From Neisseria sp. Marseille-Q6792 (lineage in GTDB: Bacteria > Pseudomonadota > Gammaproteobacteria > Burkholderiales > Neisseriaceae), in contig NZ_OW969598.1 of the NCBI RefSeq assembly GCF_943181435.1, positions 1,116,001 to 1,180,000 on the forward strand: a stretch of DNA of 64,000 nt, read 5' to 3'. Both the position numbers and the translations under genes were made by a program. This document shows positions 47,655 to 57,833 of the stretch, piece after piece. The notes beneath the pieces are model-generated. The model was given only the letters and a program-made list of their open reading frames with translations, had not been told where the DNA came from and made no database searches. Within the stretch, counting starts at the first letter, position 1. Each line of letters begins with the position of its first letter.

Positions 47655-48908
47655 CTATGCCAAAAGTCCGCTAAGGTTCAACAGGAACAAAACGGCAAAT
47701 CCGGTCAGGTAGAGCAAGCCGACAATGGCAAGGGCGTTCATACCGGCGGTAAGCCTGTGGCGTTTGTCCCCTTTGACGAGGCGGTAGTTGAGCCAGGCGA
47801 ACACGGGGGCGGACACAAAGGCGGCAATCATCGCAAATTTGAGCAGATTCGCCATTACGCCGTCAAACCAGAAAATCACCGCCAAACCGCTGCCTGCAAC
47901 CCAAATATTCCAGGCAAAGAGTTCGGCGTTGCCGGTTTTCTCACTGCCGCGCAGCAGGCGCACAGGTTCTGCAATGGCGCGTGCATAACCGTCAACAACG
48001 GTAATCGTCGTACCGTACATGCAGGCAAAAGCGATAAACGCCACCAGTGGACGCGACCAGTCGCCGATGGTTACCGCATACATATTAATCAATTGCCCGA
48101 TATATTTGCCGCCGGCCATCTGCACTTCTTCACCGTTGCCGTATTGCACGTACGCACCCAGGGCAAGGAAGACGACGGCAAGCACGGCACTGGTGATGTA
48201 ACCGACGTTGAAATCAAAAATCCCGTCATGATAAGAGGAAGGTTGGAGGTGCTGTTTCTCCGTAACCCACAAAGAATTGATGGCGGAAATTTCAATCGGC
48301 GCAGGCATCCAGCCCATCAGCGCGATCAGGAAGCCCAAACCGGCAAGCGTCCACGGTGTCGGCTCGATAAAATCGGGTTTCATCTGCATACCGCGCGACA
48401 TGGCGATACCGGCGGCGGCAACCGTGGCAACCGTCAGGCTGACGATGATGATTTTGGAAACATTGTCCAAAGCCTTGTAGCGTCCGCTCGCCAGGATAAT
48501 CAGGCAGGAAGCCATAATCAGCGCGGAGATTGCGCCGATACCCAGTGTCAGCGAGGGAATCGCCATTTTGACGATGGCGGCGGTTACAATGGCAACCGCA
48601 CCCGCGTTAATCGTCGCGGCAGCAATACACAAAATCAAGAAAACCCACAGGTAGATGCGGCTTTTCTCCGCATAACCTTCAATCAGGCTTTTACCCGTAT
48701 CCAGCGTGTAATGCGCGCTGAAGCGGAAAAACGGGTATTTGAAGAGGTTGGTTAGGACGATAATCAACGCGAGCTGCCAGCCGTAAAGCGCACCTGCCTG
48801 TGTGGAGGCAATCAGGTGCGAACCGCCGACTGCCGCCGATGCCATCATAATACCCGGCCCCAATGCATTGATTTTACTTTTCCAAGTCGAAATATGTTGT
48901 TCGGACAT
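47655..48908 (-). CDS. Nramp-family related transporter with altered metal-binding motifs
   Basis: A 417-residue inner-membrane protein with about 11 helices, of the natural-resistance macrophage-associated protein family (PF01566). Helix 1 begins with the family sequence Leu-Gly-Pro-Gly-Ile (16-20). Where true Mn/Fe Nramps have Asp-Pro-Gly-Asn, it has Ala-Val-Gly-Gly-Ser-His (26-31), and in helix 6 the Met-Pro-His motif is replaced by Trp-Met-Pro-Ala-Pro (200-204). The metal site of classical Nramps is therefore missing, and the substrate could be another ion. I found no obvious regulatory site in the 316-bp upstream gap. Confidence 0.8.
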   Translation of the reverse strand: MSEQHISTWKSKINALGPGIMMASAAVGGSHLIASTQAGALYGWQLALIIVLTNLFKYPFFRFSAHYTLDTGKSLIEGYAEKSRIYLWVFLILCIAAATINAGAVAIVTAAIVKMAIPSLTLGIGAISALIMASCLIILASGRYKALDNVSKIIIVSLTVATVAAAGIAMSRGMQMKPDFIEPTPWTLAGLGFLIALMGWMPAPIEISAINSLWVTEKQHLQPSSYHDGIFDFNVGYITSAVLAVVFLALGAYVQYGNGEEVQMAGGKYIGQLINMYAVTIGDWSRPLVAFIAFACMYGTTITVVDGYARAIAEPVRLLRGSEKTGNAELFAWNIWVAGSGLAVIFWFDGVMANLLKFAMIAAFVSAPVFAWLNYRLVKGDKRHRLTAGMNALAIVGLLYLTGFAVLFLLNLSGLLA

Positions 48909-49224
48909 GATTTTTCCGTATTGCTGATATAAAAATGCGTATTTTAACGTAATCTAAATACACGCCAAACCGGCTTATTGAAACTTTACACCCTAATATT
49001 CCTGATTTTTCCCAATTATTTCCAGAAAAACATGCAATATGGCATTTTATGCCTGAAAGTTTACAACAAATAGCCTTGCATCGCTTTTTACCGTACAAAA
49101 TATACTTTCAAATTCCTGAACGCGTTTTGCAGTCGGCAAACGATTTGATAAGATGGTTACGTTTCCCCAGCCGGTACGCCGCCATGCCGTCTGAAACCTT
49201 ACACTTTCTCTGGAGAATCCGTTC
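48909..49224. other. Divergent promoter region of the Nramp-related and pepP-type genes
   Basis: No credible gene. It contains one DUS (about 49184) shortly before the aminopeptidase start and a moderately AT-rich core. No binding site stands out. Confidence 0.6.
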
Positions 49225-51021
49225 ATGAATACCGTATCGAATTACCTGTCCGCATTGCGCGAAGCCATGAAGGCGCAAGGCTTGGACGCACTCGTCATCC
49301 CTTCCGCCGACCCCCACCTGTCCGAATACCTGCCCGAGCATTGGCAGGCGCGGCGCGAATTGTCGGGCTTTACCGGCTCGGTCGGCACATTCGTCGTTAC
49401 CGCCGATGAAGCGGGCGTATGGGTGGACAGCCGCTATTGGGAACAAGCCGCCAAACAGCTTGCGGGCAGCAGCATCGAGCTGCAAAAAAGCGGTCAAGTG
49501 CCGCCGTACAACGAATGGCTCGCGACGAACCTGCCCGAAAACGCCGCCGTCGGCATTCCTTCCGATATGGTGTCGCTCACCGGCAAACGCACTTTGGCGC
49601 AATCGCTCACCGCCAAAAACATCCGCATCGAACACCCCGACGACCTGCTTGACCAAGTGTGGACAAGCCGTCCCGCTATCCCCGCCGAAACCGTGTTCAT
49701 CCACGACCCCGCCTACGTCTCCGAAACCGCCGCCGAGAAACTCGCCCGCGTGCGCGCAGTTATGGCGGAAAAAGGCGCGGATTACCACTTGGTTTCCTCG
49801 CTTGACGACATCGCTTGGCTGACCAACCTGCGCGGCAGCGACGTACCTTTCAACCCTGTTTTCGTGTCCTTCCTGCTGATCGGCAAAGACAACGCCGTCC
49901 TGTTTACCGAACAATGCCGTCTGAACTCCGAAGCCGCCGCCGCGCTGCAAACCGCAGGTATCACGGTCGAACCTTACGCCCAAGTTGCCGACAAACTCGC
50001 GCAAATCGGCGGCGCGCTACTCATCGAGCCGAACAAAACCGCCGTCAGTACGCTCGTGCACCTGCCCGAAAGCGTACGCCTAATCGAAGGCACCAACCCG
50101 TCCACCTTTTTCAAATCCGTCAAATCCGAAGCCGACATTGCCCGCATCCGCGAAGCGATGGAACACGACGGCGCGGCGTTGTGCGGTTTCTTCGCCGAGT
50201 TTGAAGACATCATCGGCAACGGTGACAGCCTGACTGAAATCGACGTGGACACCATGCTTTACCGCCACCGCAGCGCGCGCCCGGGCTTCATTTCATTGAG
50301 TTTCGACACCATCGCGGGCTTCAACGCCAACGGTGCCCTGCCGCATTACAGCGCGACACCCGAAAGCCACAGCACCATCAGCGGCAACGGTCTGCTGCTC
50401 ATCGACTCCGGCGCGCAATACAAAGGCGGCACAACCGACATTACCCGCGTCGTCCCCGTCGGCACGCCGAGTACCGAACAAAAACGCGACAACACGCTCG
50501 TCCTCAAAGCTCATATCGCACTTGCCGAAGCCGTGTTCCCAGAAAACATCCCCTCACCGCTGATAGACGCGATTTGTCGCAAACCCCTGTGGCAGGCGCA
50601 ATGCGACTACGGTCACGGCACCGGCCACGGCGTGGGCTATTTCCTCAACGTCCACGAAGGCCCGCAGCGCATCGCCTTCGCCGCCCCCGCCACGCCCGAA
50701 ACCGCGATGAAAAAAGGCATGGTTACCTCCATCGAACCCGGACTCTACCGCCCGGGAAAATGGGGCATCCGCATTGAAAACCTCGCCGCCAACCAAGCCG
50801 TCGCCAACCCGCAGGAAACCGAGTTCGGCAGCTTCCTCTGTTTTGAAACCCTAACCCTCTGCCCCATCGACACCCGCCTGATGGACACCGCCCTCATGAC
50901 CGACGGCGAAATCGACTGGGTCAACCGCTACCACGCCGAAGTCCGCCGCCGCCTCGAGCCGCTGACTGAAGGCGCGGCGAAAGCGTGGCTGATTAAACGC
51001 ACCGAACCGCTGGCGCGTTAA
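49225..51021 (+). CDS. Xaa-Pro aminopeptidase (family M24B, PepP-like)
   Basis: A 598-residue di-metal peptidase that removes N-terminal residues linked to proline. Two creatinase-like N-terminal domains (about 1-310) precede the pita-bread catalytic domain. Metal ligands are visible: Asp in Ile-Asp-Ser-Gly-Ala and Asp in Thr-Thr-Asp-Ile-Thr-Arg, His in Gly-His-Gly-Thr-Gly-His-Gly-Val-Gly, Glu in Ser-Ile-Glu-Pro-Gly-Leu-Tyr, and Glu in Cys-Phe-Glu-Thr-Leu. The length fits the large three-domain form (eukaryotic APP1-like) rather than E. coli PepP (441). In meningococci porA lies just downstream; here it does not. Confidence 0.92.
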   Translation: MNTVSNYLSALREAMKAQGLDALVIPSADPHLSEYLPEHWQARRELSGFTGSVGTFVVTADEAGVWVDSRYWEQAAKQLAGSSIELQKSGQVPPYNEWLATNLPENAAVGIPSDMVSLTGKRTLAQSLTAKNIRIEHPDDLLDQVWTSRPAIPAETVFIHDPAYVSETAAEKLARVRAVMAEKGADYHLVSSLDDIAWLTNLRGSDVPFNPVFVSFLLIGKDNAVLFTEQCRLNSEAAAALQTAGITVEPYAQVADKLAQIGGALLIEPNKTAVSTLVHLPESVRLIEGTNPSTFFKSVKSEADIARIREAMEHDGAALCGFFAEFEDIIGNGDSLTEIDVDTMLYRHRSARPGFISLSFDTIAGFNANGALPHYSATPESHSTISGNGLLLIDSGAQYKGGTTDITRVVPVGTPSTEQKRDNTLVLKAHIALAEAVFPENIPSPLIDAICRKPLWQAQCDYGHGTGHGVGYFLNVHEGPQRIAFAAPATPETAMKKGMVTSIEPGLYRPGKWGIRIENLAANQAVANPQETEFGSFLCFETLTLCPIDTRLMDTALMTDGEIDWVNRYHAEVRRRLEPLTEGAAKAWLIKRTEPLAR

Positions 51022-52125
51022 ACGGCACGGCGCAACAAATGCCGTCTGAAAGCCCTTCAGACGGCATTTGTTTCCCAAAACATCCTGCACCGTTTTCATC
51101 TTGCCGCAAGCAAATACCAATCCGTTTTGTGGCAAATGCACAAAAAAACCGATGCCGTCTGAAATCCCAAACAGGCTTCAGACGGCATTTATCGCGGATG
51201 AAAACAGAAAATACCCATATCGTTATTCCCGCAAAAGCAGTTGCGCAGGGCGGGCTTCAGCCCTCCGACTCCCGCCATCTTCATCCTAAAATCCCGTCAT
51301 TCCCGCGCAGGCGGGAATCCAAGCTCGTTGGACTTCAGCCCTTTCCGATAAATTCCTGCTGCTTTTCATTCCTAGATTCCCACTTTCGTGGGAATGACGG
51401 CGGTGGGTTTCGGTTATTTCCGATAAATCGCCGCCGTTTCCCGTCATTCCCGCGAAAGTGGGAATCCGGTTTTTTGAGCTTCAGCCATTGCCGATAAATT
51501 GCTTTAACGTTGCGTTTCCAAATTCCCGCTTTCGCGGGAATGATGCGATTTTAGGTTTCTGTTTTTGATTTTCTGTTTTTGTGAGCGTCCAGTCTGTTCG
51601 GCTTCGGTTTTTTTGGATTTCGGGCAACTTCCAAACCGTCATTCCCGCGCAGGCGGGAATCCAGGCTCGTTGGACTTCAGCCCTTTCCGATAAATTCCTG
51701 CTGCTTTTCATTCCTAGATTCCCACTTTCGTGGGAATGACGGCGGTGGGTTTCGGTTATTTCCGATAAATCGCCGCCGTTTCTCGTCATTCCCGCGCAGG
51801 CGGGAATCTAGTCCGTTCTGTTTCAGTTATTTCCGATAAATTCCTGTTGCGTTTCCGGATTCCCGCTTTCGCGGGAATGACGAATTTCAAAGTTATGGCG
51901 TTATCAAAAAAACAGAAATCCCCCCGCCGTCATTCCTACCTTCGTATTTTGATTTTCTGTTTTTCGCGGGGAGGACGATTTAGAAATTACCCGAAACCTC
52001 AAAAAACCAAAACCGAACGGTCTAGATTCCCGCTTTCGCGGGAATGACGGGTTTCAGGATTACGGCAAATAGCGCGAAAATGCCGTCTGAAATCCCTTCA
52101 GACGGCATTGCCTTGTTTATCTGCA
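51022..52125. repeat. Gene-free NIME array with nine dRS3 repeats
   Basis: About 1.1 kb without genes. It holds nine copies of the 20-bp dRS3 form ATTCCC-N8-GGGAAT at 51299, 51376, 51446, 51522, 51641, 51718, 51788, 51859 and 52026, plus a degenerate one near 51931. The spacers between them are themselves repeated: 51299-51440 recurs at 51641-51783 almost unchanged. DUS hairpins lie at 51039-51067, 51152-51188 and 52080-52108. dRS3 serves as the insertion target of filamentous neisserial phage; no phage gene is present here. Confidence 0.92.
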
Positions 52126-53718
52126 TTAATGGCGGAAATGACGGATGCCGGTTACGACCATGGCGATGCCGTGTTCGTCCGCTGCATCAAAGACTTCCTG
52201 ATCGCGCATCGAACCTGCCGGATGGATGATAGCTTTGATGCCCTGCTCGGCAATCACGTCCACGCCGTCGCGGAAGGGGAAGAATGCGTCGGAGGCGGCA
52301 CACGCGCCGTTTAAGTCTAGGCCTGCGTCCTGCGCTTTGCGGGCGGCGATGCGGGTGCTGTCCACGCGGCTCATTTGGCCTGCGCCGATGCCGTAGGTTT
52401 GGCCGCCTTTGCCGAAAACGATGGCGTTGGATTTGACGTATTTTGCGACGTTCCAGACGAACAGCAAATCGTTCCATTCCTGCTCGGTCGGTTGGCGTTT
52501 GGAGACGACTTTCAAATCGGCGCGGTTGAGGCGGTGAATGTCGGGCGTTTGTACCAACAGTCCGCCGCCGACGCGTTTGAGTTCGAAGCGGTTGGCACCT
52601 GCTTCGAGCGGGGTTGTTAGAGAAATTTGCAATACGCGCACGTTTTTCTTGGCAGCGGCGATTTCGAGGGCTTCGGCGGTGAACTTCGGCGCCATCAGGA
52701 CTTCCATAAACTGGTTGTCGGTAATCTGTTGCACGGTTGCGCCGTCCACTTCGCGGTTGAAGGCGATGATGCCGCCGAACGCGCTGGTGGTGTCGGTGGC
52801 GTAGGCGAGTTTGTAGGCGGTCAAGGTATCGGCTGCAACGGCGACGCCGCACGGATTGGCGTGTTTCACAATCACGCAGGCGGGCGCGTCAAAGGATTTG
52901 ACGGCTTCCCATGCGGCATCGGCATCGGCGATGTTGTTGTAAGACAATTCTTTGCCTTGCAGCTGTTTGTAGGCGGAAAGGCTGCCGGCGGCGGGGTAAA
53001 TATCGCGGTAGAACGCGGCGCGCTGATGCGGATTCTCGCCGTAGCGCATGTCTTGCACTTTAATCCAGCTTTGGTTGAACTGGCTTGGGAATTCGCCGAT
53101 TTGGGGCTGACCGCTTAAGACGTCGTCTGAAAGCAAGGTCAGGTAGTTGGAAATCATGCCGTCGTATTGGGCGGTATGGCTGAATGCTTTGCGTGAGAGG
53201 TTGAAGCGGGTTTTGTCGCTCAATGCACCGTTGTTGGCTTCGAGTTCGGCGGCGATGGTAGGGAAATCGGCGGTATCGGTAACGATGGCGACGTGCTTCC
53301 AGTTTTTCGCGGCAGAGCGCACCATGGTCGGGCCGCCGATGTCGATGTTTTCAATCGCGTCTTCCAGTGTGCAGTTTGGTTTGGCGATGGTGGCGGCGAA
53401 GGGATAAAGATTGACGCACACGAGGTCGATGTTGCCGATGCCGTGTTCTTCCATCTTGGCGACGTGTTCGTCTAAATCACGCCGCCCTAAAATACCGCCG
53501 TGGATTTTCGGATGCAGGGTTTTCACACGGCCGTCGAGCATTTCGGGGAAGCCGGTATAGTCGGCAACTTCAATCACAGGAACGCCCGCATCGGCAAGCA
53601 GTTTCGCCGTGCCGCCGGTGGAGAGGATTTCAACACCGAGCTTGTGCAGGGTTTGGGCAAATTCGACTGCGCCTGTCTTGTCGGACAGGCTGATCAGGGC
53701 GCGTTTGATGACGGACAT
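52126..53718 (-). CDS. purH: PurH, bifunctional AICAR transformylase / IMP cyclohydrolase
   Basis: Catalyses the last two steps of IMP synthesis. 530 residues (E. coli PurH has 529). The N-terminal cyclohydrolase (about 1-195) starts with [11 protein letters not shown] and has Ser-Thr-Gly-Gly-Thr-Ala. The transformylase half contains the catalytic Lys-His pair in [11 protein letters not shown] and the C-terminal Asp-Ala-Phe-Phe-Pro-Phe-Arg-Asp. Read alone, without other pur genes nearby. Confidence 0.97.
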   Translation of the reverse strand: MSVIKRALISLSDKTGAVEFAQTLHKLGVEILSTGGTAKLLADAGVPVIEVADYTGFPEMLDGRVKTLHPKIHGGILGRRDLDEHVAKMEEHGIGNIDLVCVNLYPFAATIAKPNCTLEDAIENIDIGGPTMVRSAAKNWKHVAIVTDTADFPTIAAELEANNGALSDKTRFNLSRKAFSHTAQYDGMISNYLTLLSDDVLSGQPQIGEFPSQFNQSWIKVQDMRYGENPHQRAAFYRDIYPAAGSLSAYKQLQGKELSYNNIADADAAWEAVKSFDAPACVIVKHANPCGVAVAADTLTAYKLAYATDTTSAFGGIIAFNREVDGATVQQITDNQFMEVLMAPKFTAEALEIAAAKKNVRVLQISLTTPLEAGANRFELKRVGGGLLVQTPDIHRLNRADLKVVSKRQPTEQEWNDLLFVWNVAKYVKSNAIVFGKGGQTYGIGAGQMSRVDSTRIAARKAQDAGLDLNGACAASDAFFPFRDGVDVIAEQGIKAIIHPAGSMRDQEVFDAADEHGIAMVVTGIRHFRH

Positions 53719-53839
53719 TGGGGCTTCCTTTTCTGACAGTTGGATGGGGAAAGGGGAACTTTTTCGGGGCGGTATTATCCGCTATTTTCAGTTTTTTGGC
53801 AGTAGGTTTTTGCAGATATTGTTGACAATTTACAAAGAA

Positions 53840-53868
53840 ATGCCGTCTGAAAACCTTTCAGACGGCAT
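53840..53868. terminator. DUS inverted-pair terminator
   Basis: A tight DUS hairpin just after the CLC channel gene and upstream of purH. Confidence 0.85.
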
Positions 53869-53878
53869 TTATCGGCAT

Positions 53879-55102
53879 TCATTTGAAGCCTATTTTTCCC
53901 GATGTTCCCAATGCCCCCGCCATGCCGATGCACAAAGGCAGCAGCAGGGACAGCGGCGCGTAGGTCAGTTCCAATACGAACACAATGGCGGTCAGCGGCA
54001 TTTTGAGCGATACGCCGAGAAACACCGCCGCTCCGACGACTGCCGCGCTTTCAGACGGCATTTCGGGGAAGACACTGTTCCACGCTGCTGCTGCGGCAAA
54101 GGCGATGGTGCTGCCGAGCATCATGGACGGTGTAATCAGGCCGCCGTATGCACCGGCGGCAAGTGCCATCAAGACGACCGCCCATTTGACGGCGGTCAGC
54201 TCAAGGCTGTATTGCCAGCCGGTCAAACCGCCAAAAGTCAGTTGGTTGCCTGCTTTGCCGTTGCCCAAAATTTCGGGAAACCAAACGGAAATCACGCCGA
54301 TGAACGCAAACATGCAGACTGCCAAGGGAATGATTTTGATATTGTCGCGCTTGATGAAGGGGAATTTTTGGGCGGTACGCTGGAAAAAGACGGCGGTTGC
54401 GCCCAGTATCGGGCCGATGACGGCGGAAAACCAAAGCAATGAAGTATTTACGGCAAGGTTGGCGGGATGATACTGCTGCACGTCGCCCAGACCGATACGC
54501 GCCATGGCGGTGGCAATGACCGAAGTCAGCAATGCGGCGGCAACCGCCTGCTGCGTCCACACGCCCAACATCGCTTCGAGGATAAACAGCGTGGAGGCGA
54601 GCGGCACGTTATACACGGCCGCCAAACCCGCACCGGACGCACAGGCAATCAAGAGGCGCATTTCGCCTTCGTCCAAACCCAAGCGTTTGCCGCCTGCCGA
54701 AGCGAACGCGGCGGTCATTTCGCGCGGGGCGACTTCGCGTCCGAGCGGCGAACCGAGTCCGACCGTTATGATTTGCAGCAGAACATGGAAAACCGTCGTC
54801 AGAAACGGCAGCCCCTGCAACGGCTGCTTCAAGGCAGCTTTGATTCCGATTTGCGGCTTGCCGAAATGTTTGAGCAGCCACCAGCCGCCGCCTGCGATCG
54901 CGCCGCATAGCGTCAGCATGGCAACGCGCCGCATACCGGAAGCCTGTGCCACGCCTTCACGGAACGAGATGTACACGCCGTCCGCACCATAACCGTATGC
55001 TGTGTGTTGTATGAAGTGCATCAGTTCCGTCAGCACAATGCCGACCAGACCGCCGATAACGCCTGCTGCTGCCAGAGCAAACCAAAGTTTTCTGCGTCCC
55101 AC
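53879..55102 (-). CDS. CLC-family chloride channel/transporter
   Basis: A 407-residue inner-membrane protein of the CLC family. Helix-bound motifs are Gly-Ser-Pro-Leu-Gly-Arg-Glu-Val-Ala-Pro, which retains the gating glutamate, and Gly-Gly-Leu-Ile-Thr-Pro, the form of Gly-x-Phe-x-Pro. The N-terminal Gly-Ser-Gly-Ile-Pro selectivity motif is not clearly present. A complete DUS is in frame (54050-54061) and encodes Met-Pro-Ser-Glu in a loop. Function as Cl-/H+ exchanger or channel is not decidable by eye. Confidence 0.85.
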   Translation of the reverse strand: MGRRKLWFALAAAGVIGGLVGIVLTELMHFIQHTAYGYGADGVYISFREGVAQASGMRRVAMLTLCGAIAGGGWWLLKHFGKPQIGIKAALKQPLQGLPFLTTVFHVLLQIITVGLGSPLGREVAPREMTAAFASAGGKRLGLDEGEMRLLIACASGAGLAAVYNVPLASTLFILEAMLGVWTQQAVAAALLTSVIATAMARIGLGDVQQYHPANLAVNTSLLWFSAVIGPILGATAVFFQRTAQKFPFIKRDNIKIIPLAVCMFAFIGVISVWFPEILGNGKAGNQLTFGGLTGWQYSLELTAVKWAVVLMALAAGAYGGLITPSMMLGSTIAFAAAAAWNSVFPEMPSESAAVVGAAVFLGVSLKMPLTAIVFVLELTYAPLSLLLPLCIGMAGALGTSGKIGFK

Positions 55103-55121
55103 TGTCGTTCCTGCCGTTCAA

Positions 55122-55150
55122 ATGCCGTCTGAAAACCTTTCAGACGGCAT
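55122..55150. terminator. DUS inverted-pair terminator
   Basis: A DUS hairpin between serB and the CLC gene, both on the minus strand; it ends the serB transcript. Confidence 0.85.
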
Positions 55151-55165
55151 CCGTTTCCTATCCGC

Positions 55166-55999
55166 CTATCCGAACAGGCCGCGTACACGCTCCAAACCGC
55201 CGAAATTGATACAGGCATCGGCGGCGGCCCGCGCTTTCGGTTTGGCACGGTAAGCCACGCCTATGCCCGCTTCTTTGAGCATCGGAATATCGTTCGCACC
55301 GTCGCCCATCGCCAACACTTGATGCGGCTGCAATCCGAGGCGGCTGCGGTATTCGAGCAACAAATCTGCCTTTGCCTGCGCGTCGATGATTCTGCCTTTC
55401 AAACGTCCGGTCAGCCTGCCGTTTTCAATTTCCAAAATATTGGCGTGCTGGTATTCGAAGCCGAGGCGTTGTTGCAGACGTTCGGTAAAAAACGTGAAGC
55501 CGCCCGACACCAGCAAGAATTTCACATCGTGCCTTTTGCATTCGTCCAACAAAAATTCCGCACCAGGCGAGAGCTTCAAAACGTTTTCATAAACATCCGC
55601 CAAAATCTGTTCGTCCAATCCCGCCAACAGCGCAACGCGGCTGCGCAACGACTGCTCGAAATCCAACTCTCCGCGCATCGAACGCTCGGTAATTTCCGCT
55701 ACCTTGTCTTTTAAACCCACGCCTGCCGCAATTTCATCGACGCATTCAATGGTAATCAGCGTCGAATCCATATCGCTGACAATCAAACCGAGTTCGCCGA
55801 AATCCATATCCGGCAACACGGCGTGGTCGATTTGACGGCTGCCAAGCAACGCCGCGTCTTTTTCGCTTAAAGAAAACCCTTCTTCAACAATAAAACGCAT
55901 ACGCTTTTCATCGGCGCAATCAGGTTCGGGCAGGCGTGAGGGGAAGTCGGAAGGCAGGGCTTCGGCGGAGAGAAATTGGAGGACGAGGGCGTGCGGCAT
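55166..55999 (-). CDS. serB: SerB, phosphoserine phosphatase
   Basis: HAD-family enzyme for the last step of serine synthesis. 277 residues. The nucleophile motif Asp-Met-Asp-Ser-Thr-Leu is near residue 80, Ser-Gly-Gly-Phe-Thr-Phe-Phe supplies motif II, and Met-Gly-Asp-Gly-Ala-Asn-Asp supplies the metal-binding motif near 245. An N-terminal extension of about 70 residues is typical of the SerB type. A single-gene transcript. Confidence 0.95.
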   Translation of the reverse strand: MPHALVLQFLSAEALPSDFPSRLPEPDCADEKRMRFIVEEGFSLSEKDAALLGSRQIDHAVLPDMDFGELGLIVSDMDSTLITIECVDEIAAGVGLKDKVAEITERSMRGELDFEQSLRSRVALLAGLDEQILADVYENVLKLSPGAEFLLDECKRHDVKFLLVSGGFTFFTERLQQRLGFEYQHANILEIENGRLTGRLKGRIIDAQAKADLLLEYRSRLGLQPHQVLAMGDGANDIPMLKEAGIGVAYRAKPKARAAADACINFGGLERVRGLFG

Positions 56000-56288
56000 A
56001 ACGGCGGCTCAAAAAATGCGGATTATATAGTGAAACGGCAAAGAATGTTACAGCGGGCGGGACTGCAATCGGAAAATGACTTCAAACGCAAACGGCAGTA
56101 TGTGTCGGACAACACGGGAAAATGCCGCAACTATTGCCAGCCTGATGAAAATTCGTTATAAGGGGATTATCTAAAATATATTAACATTTGAAGTGAATCG
56201 GTTTTAAACCGGTACGGCGTTGCTCCGCCCTGCCCCGATTTAAATTTAACCCACGATACATATAAACAACCCGAAAAAGGATTCAGAG
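56000..56288. other. Intergenic region between serB and pntA
   Basis: No credible gene. Divergent promoter region. Its right part (about 56200-56258) is a decayed Correia element. Confidence 0.6.
56200..56258. mobile_element. Truncated, degenerate Correia element
   Basis: The right half of an element is recognisable: a GTACGGCGTTGC-like core and ATTTAAATTTAACCCACGATA, a mutated terminal repeat. The left end is missing or unreadable. It lies about 30 bp before the pntA start. Confidence 0.7.
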
Positions 56289-57830
56289 ATGAAAATCGGT
56301 ATCCCACGCGAGTCATTATCCGGCGAAACCCGCGTCGCCTGTACGCCCGCCACCGTCGCCCTGCTGGGCAAACTGGGCTTTGAAACCGTTGTCGAAAGCG
56401 GTGCAGGTTTGGCGGCAAGTTTGGACGATGCCGCTTACCAAACAGCAGGCGCGACCGTTGCCGACAAAGCAACGGTTTGGGCATGCCCTTTAATTTATAA
56501 GGTCAACGCGCCGTCCGAAGACGAGCTGCCGCTGCTCAAAGAAGGACAGACCATCGTCAGCTTCCTGTGGCCGCGCCAAAACGAGGCTTTGGTCGAAGCC
56601 TTGCGCGCCAAGAAAGTCAACGCGCTGGCAATGGACATGGTGCCCCGTATTTCCCGCGCGCAGGCTTTGGACGCTTTGTCTTCGATGGCAAACATCAGCG
56701 GCTACCGCGCCGTGATTGAAGCCGCCAACGCCTTCGGGCGTTTCTTCACCGGTCAAATTACTGCCGCAGGCAAAGTGCCGCCCGCGCAGGTTTTGGTGAT
56801 TGGCGCAGGTGTGGCAGGTTTGGCGGCGATCGGTACGGCAAACTCGCTCGGCGCAGTGGTGCGCGCATTCGATACCCGCTTGGAAGTGGCGGAACAAATC
56901 AAATCGATGGGCGGTAAGTTTCTGAAACTCGACTTCCCGCAAGAATCGGGCGGCAGCGGAGACGGCTACGCCAAAGTGATGAGCGACGAATTTATCGCCG
57001 CCGAGATGAAGCTATTTGCCGAACAGGCGAAAGAAGTGGACATCATCATCACCACCGCCGCCATTCCGGGCAAACCCGCGCCCAAGCTGATTACCAAAGA
57101 AATGGTGGAAAGCATGAAATCCGGCTCCGTCATCGTCGATTTAGCGGCGGCGACGGGCGGCAACTGCGAACTCACCCGCCCGGGCGAATTGTTCGTAACC
57201 GACAACGGCGTGAAAATCATCGGCTACACCGACATGGCAAACCGCCTTGCCGGACAGTCTTCCCAGCTTTACGCCACCAACTTGGTGAACCTGACCAAGC
57301 TGTTAAGCCCGAACAAAGACGGCGAAATCACGCTGGACTTCGAAGACGTGATCATCCGCAATATGACCGTTACCCGAGACGGCGAAATCACCTTCCCGCC
57401 TCCGCCGATTCAAGTTTCCGCCCAGCCGCAGCAAACGTCGTCTGAAAAAGCCGCGCCTGCCGTCAAGCCTGAGCCGAAACCCGTTCCCCTGTGGAAAAAA
57501 CTCGCGCCCGCCGTCATTGCCGCCGTATTGGTACTGTGGGTCGGCGCGGTTGCTCCCGCAGCATTCCTGAACCACTTTATCGTGTTCGTCCTCGCCTGCG
57601 TCATCGGCTACTATGTCGTTTGGAACGTCAGCCACTCGCTGCACACACCGCTGATGTCGGTAACTAACGCCATCTCCGGCATCATCGTCGTCGGCGCGCT
57701 GCTGCAAATCAGCCAAGGCAACGGTTTCGTTACCCTGCTTGCCTTCATCGCCATCCTGATTGCCAGCATCAACATCTTCGGCGGCTTTGCGGTAACACGG
57801 CGTATGCTGAATATGTTTAAGAAAGGGTAA
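56289..57830 (+). CDS. pntA: PntA, NAD(P) transhydrogenase alpha subunit
   Basis: Half of the proton-pumping enzyme that transfers hydride between NADH and NADP+. 513 residues (E. coli PntA has 510). The N-terminal NAD domain begins [17 protein letters not shown]; the Rossmann motif Gly-Ala-Gly-Val-Ala-Gly-Leu-Ala is near residue 173. A Pro/Lys/Ala-rich linker (about 380-400) leads to four C-terminal helices. It is followed by a MAPEG gene and then pntB, so the two subunits are split by an inserted gene. Confidence 0.97.
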   Translation: MKIGIPRESLSGETRVACTPATVALLGKLGFETVVESGAGLAASLDDAAYQTAGATVADKATVWACPLIYKVNAPSEDELPLLKEGQTIVSFLWPRQNEALVEALRAKKVNALAMDMVPRISRAQALDALSSMANISGYRAVIEAANAFGRFFTGQITAAGKVPPAQVLVIGAGVAGLAAIGTANSLGAVVRAFDTRLEVAEQIKSMGGKFLKLDFPQESGGSGDGYAKVMSDEFIAAEMKLFAEQAKEVDIIITTAAIPGKPAPKLITKEMVESMKSGSVIVDLAAATGGNCELTRPGELFVTDNGVKIIGYTDMANRLAGQSSQLYATNLVNLTKLLSPNKDGEITLDFEDVIIRNMTVTRDGEITFPPPPIQVSAQPQQTSSEKAAPAVKPEPKPVPLWKKLAPAVIAAVLVLWVGAVAPAAFLNHFIVFVLACVIGYYVVWNVSHSLHTPLMSVTNAISGIIVVGALLQISQGNGFVTLLAFIAILIASINIFGGFAVTRRMLNMFKKG

Positions 57831-57833
57831 GCC

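Noticed and set aside
51299..52045. Regularly spaced 20-bp repeats that could suggest a CRISPR array
   Set aside because: Repeats are palindromic dRS3 with variable centres, spacers are repeated and uneven in length, and there are no cas genes.
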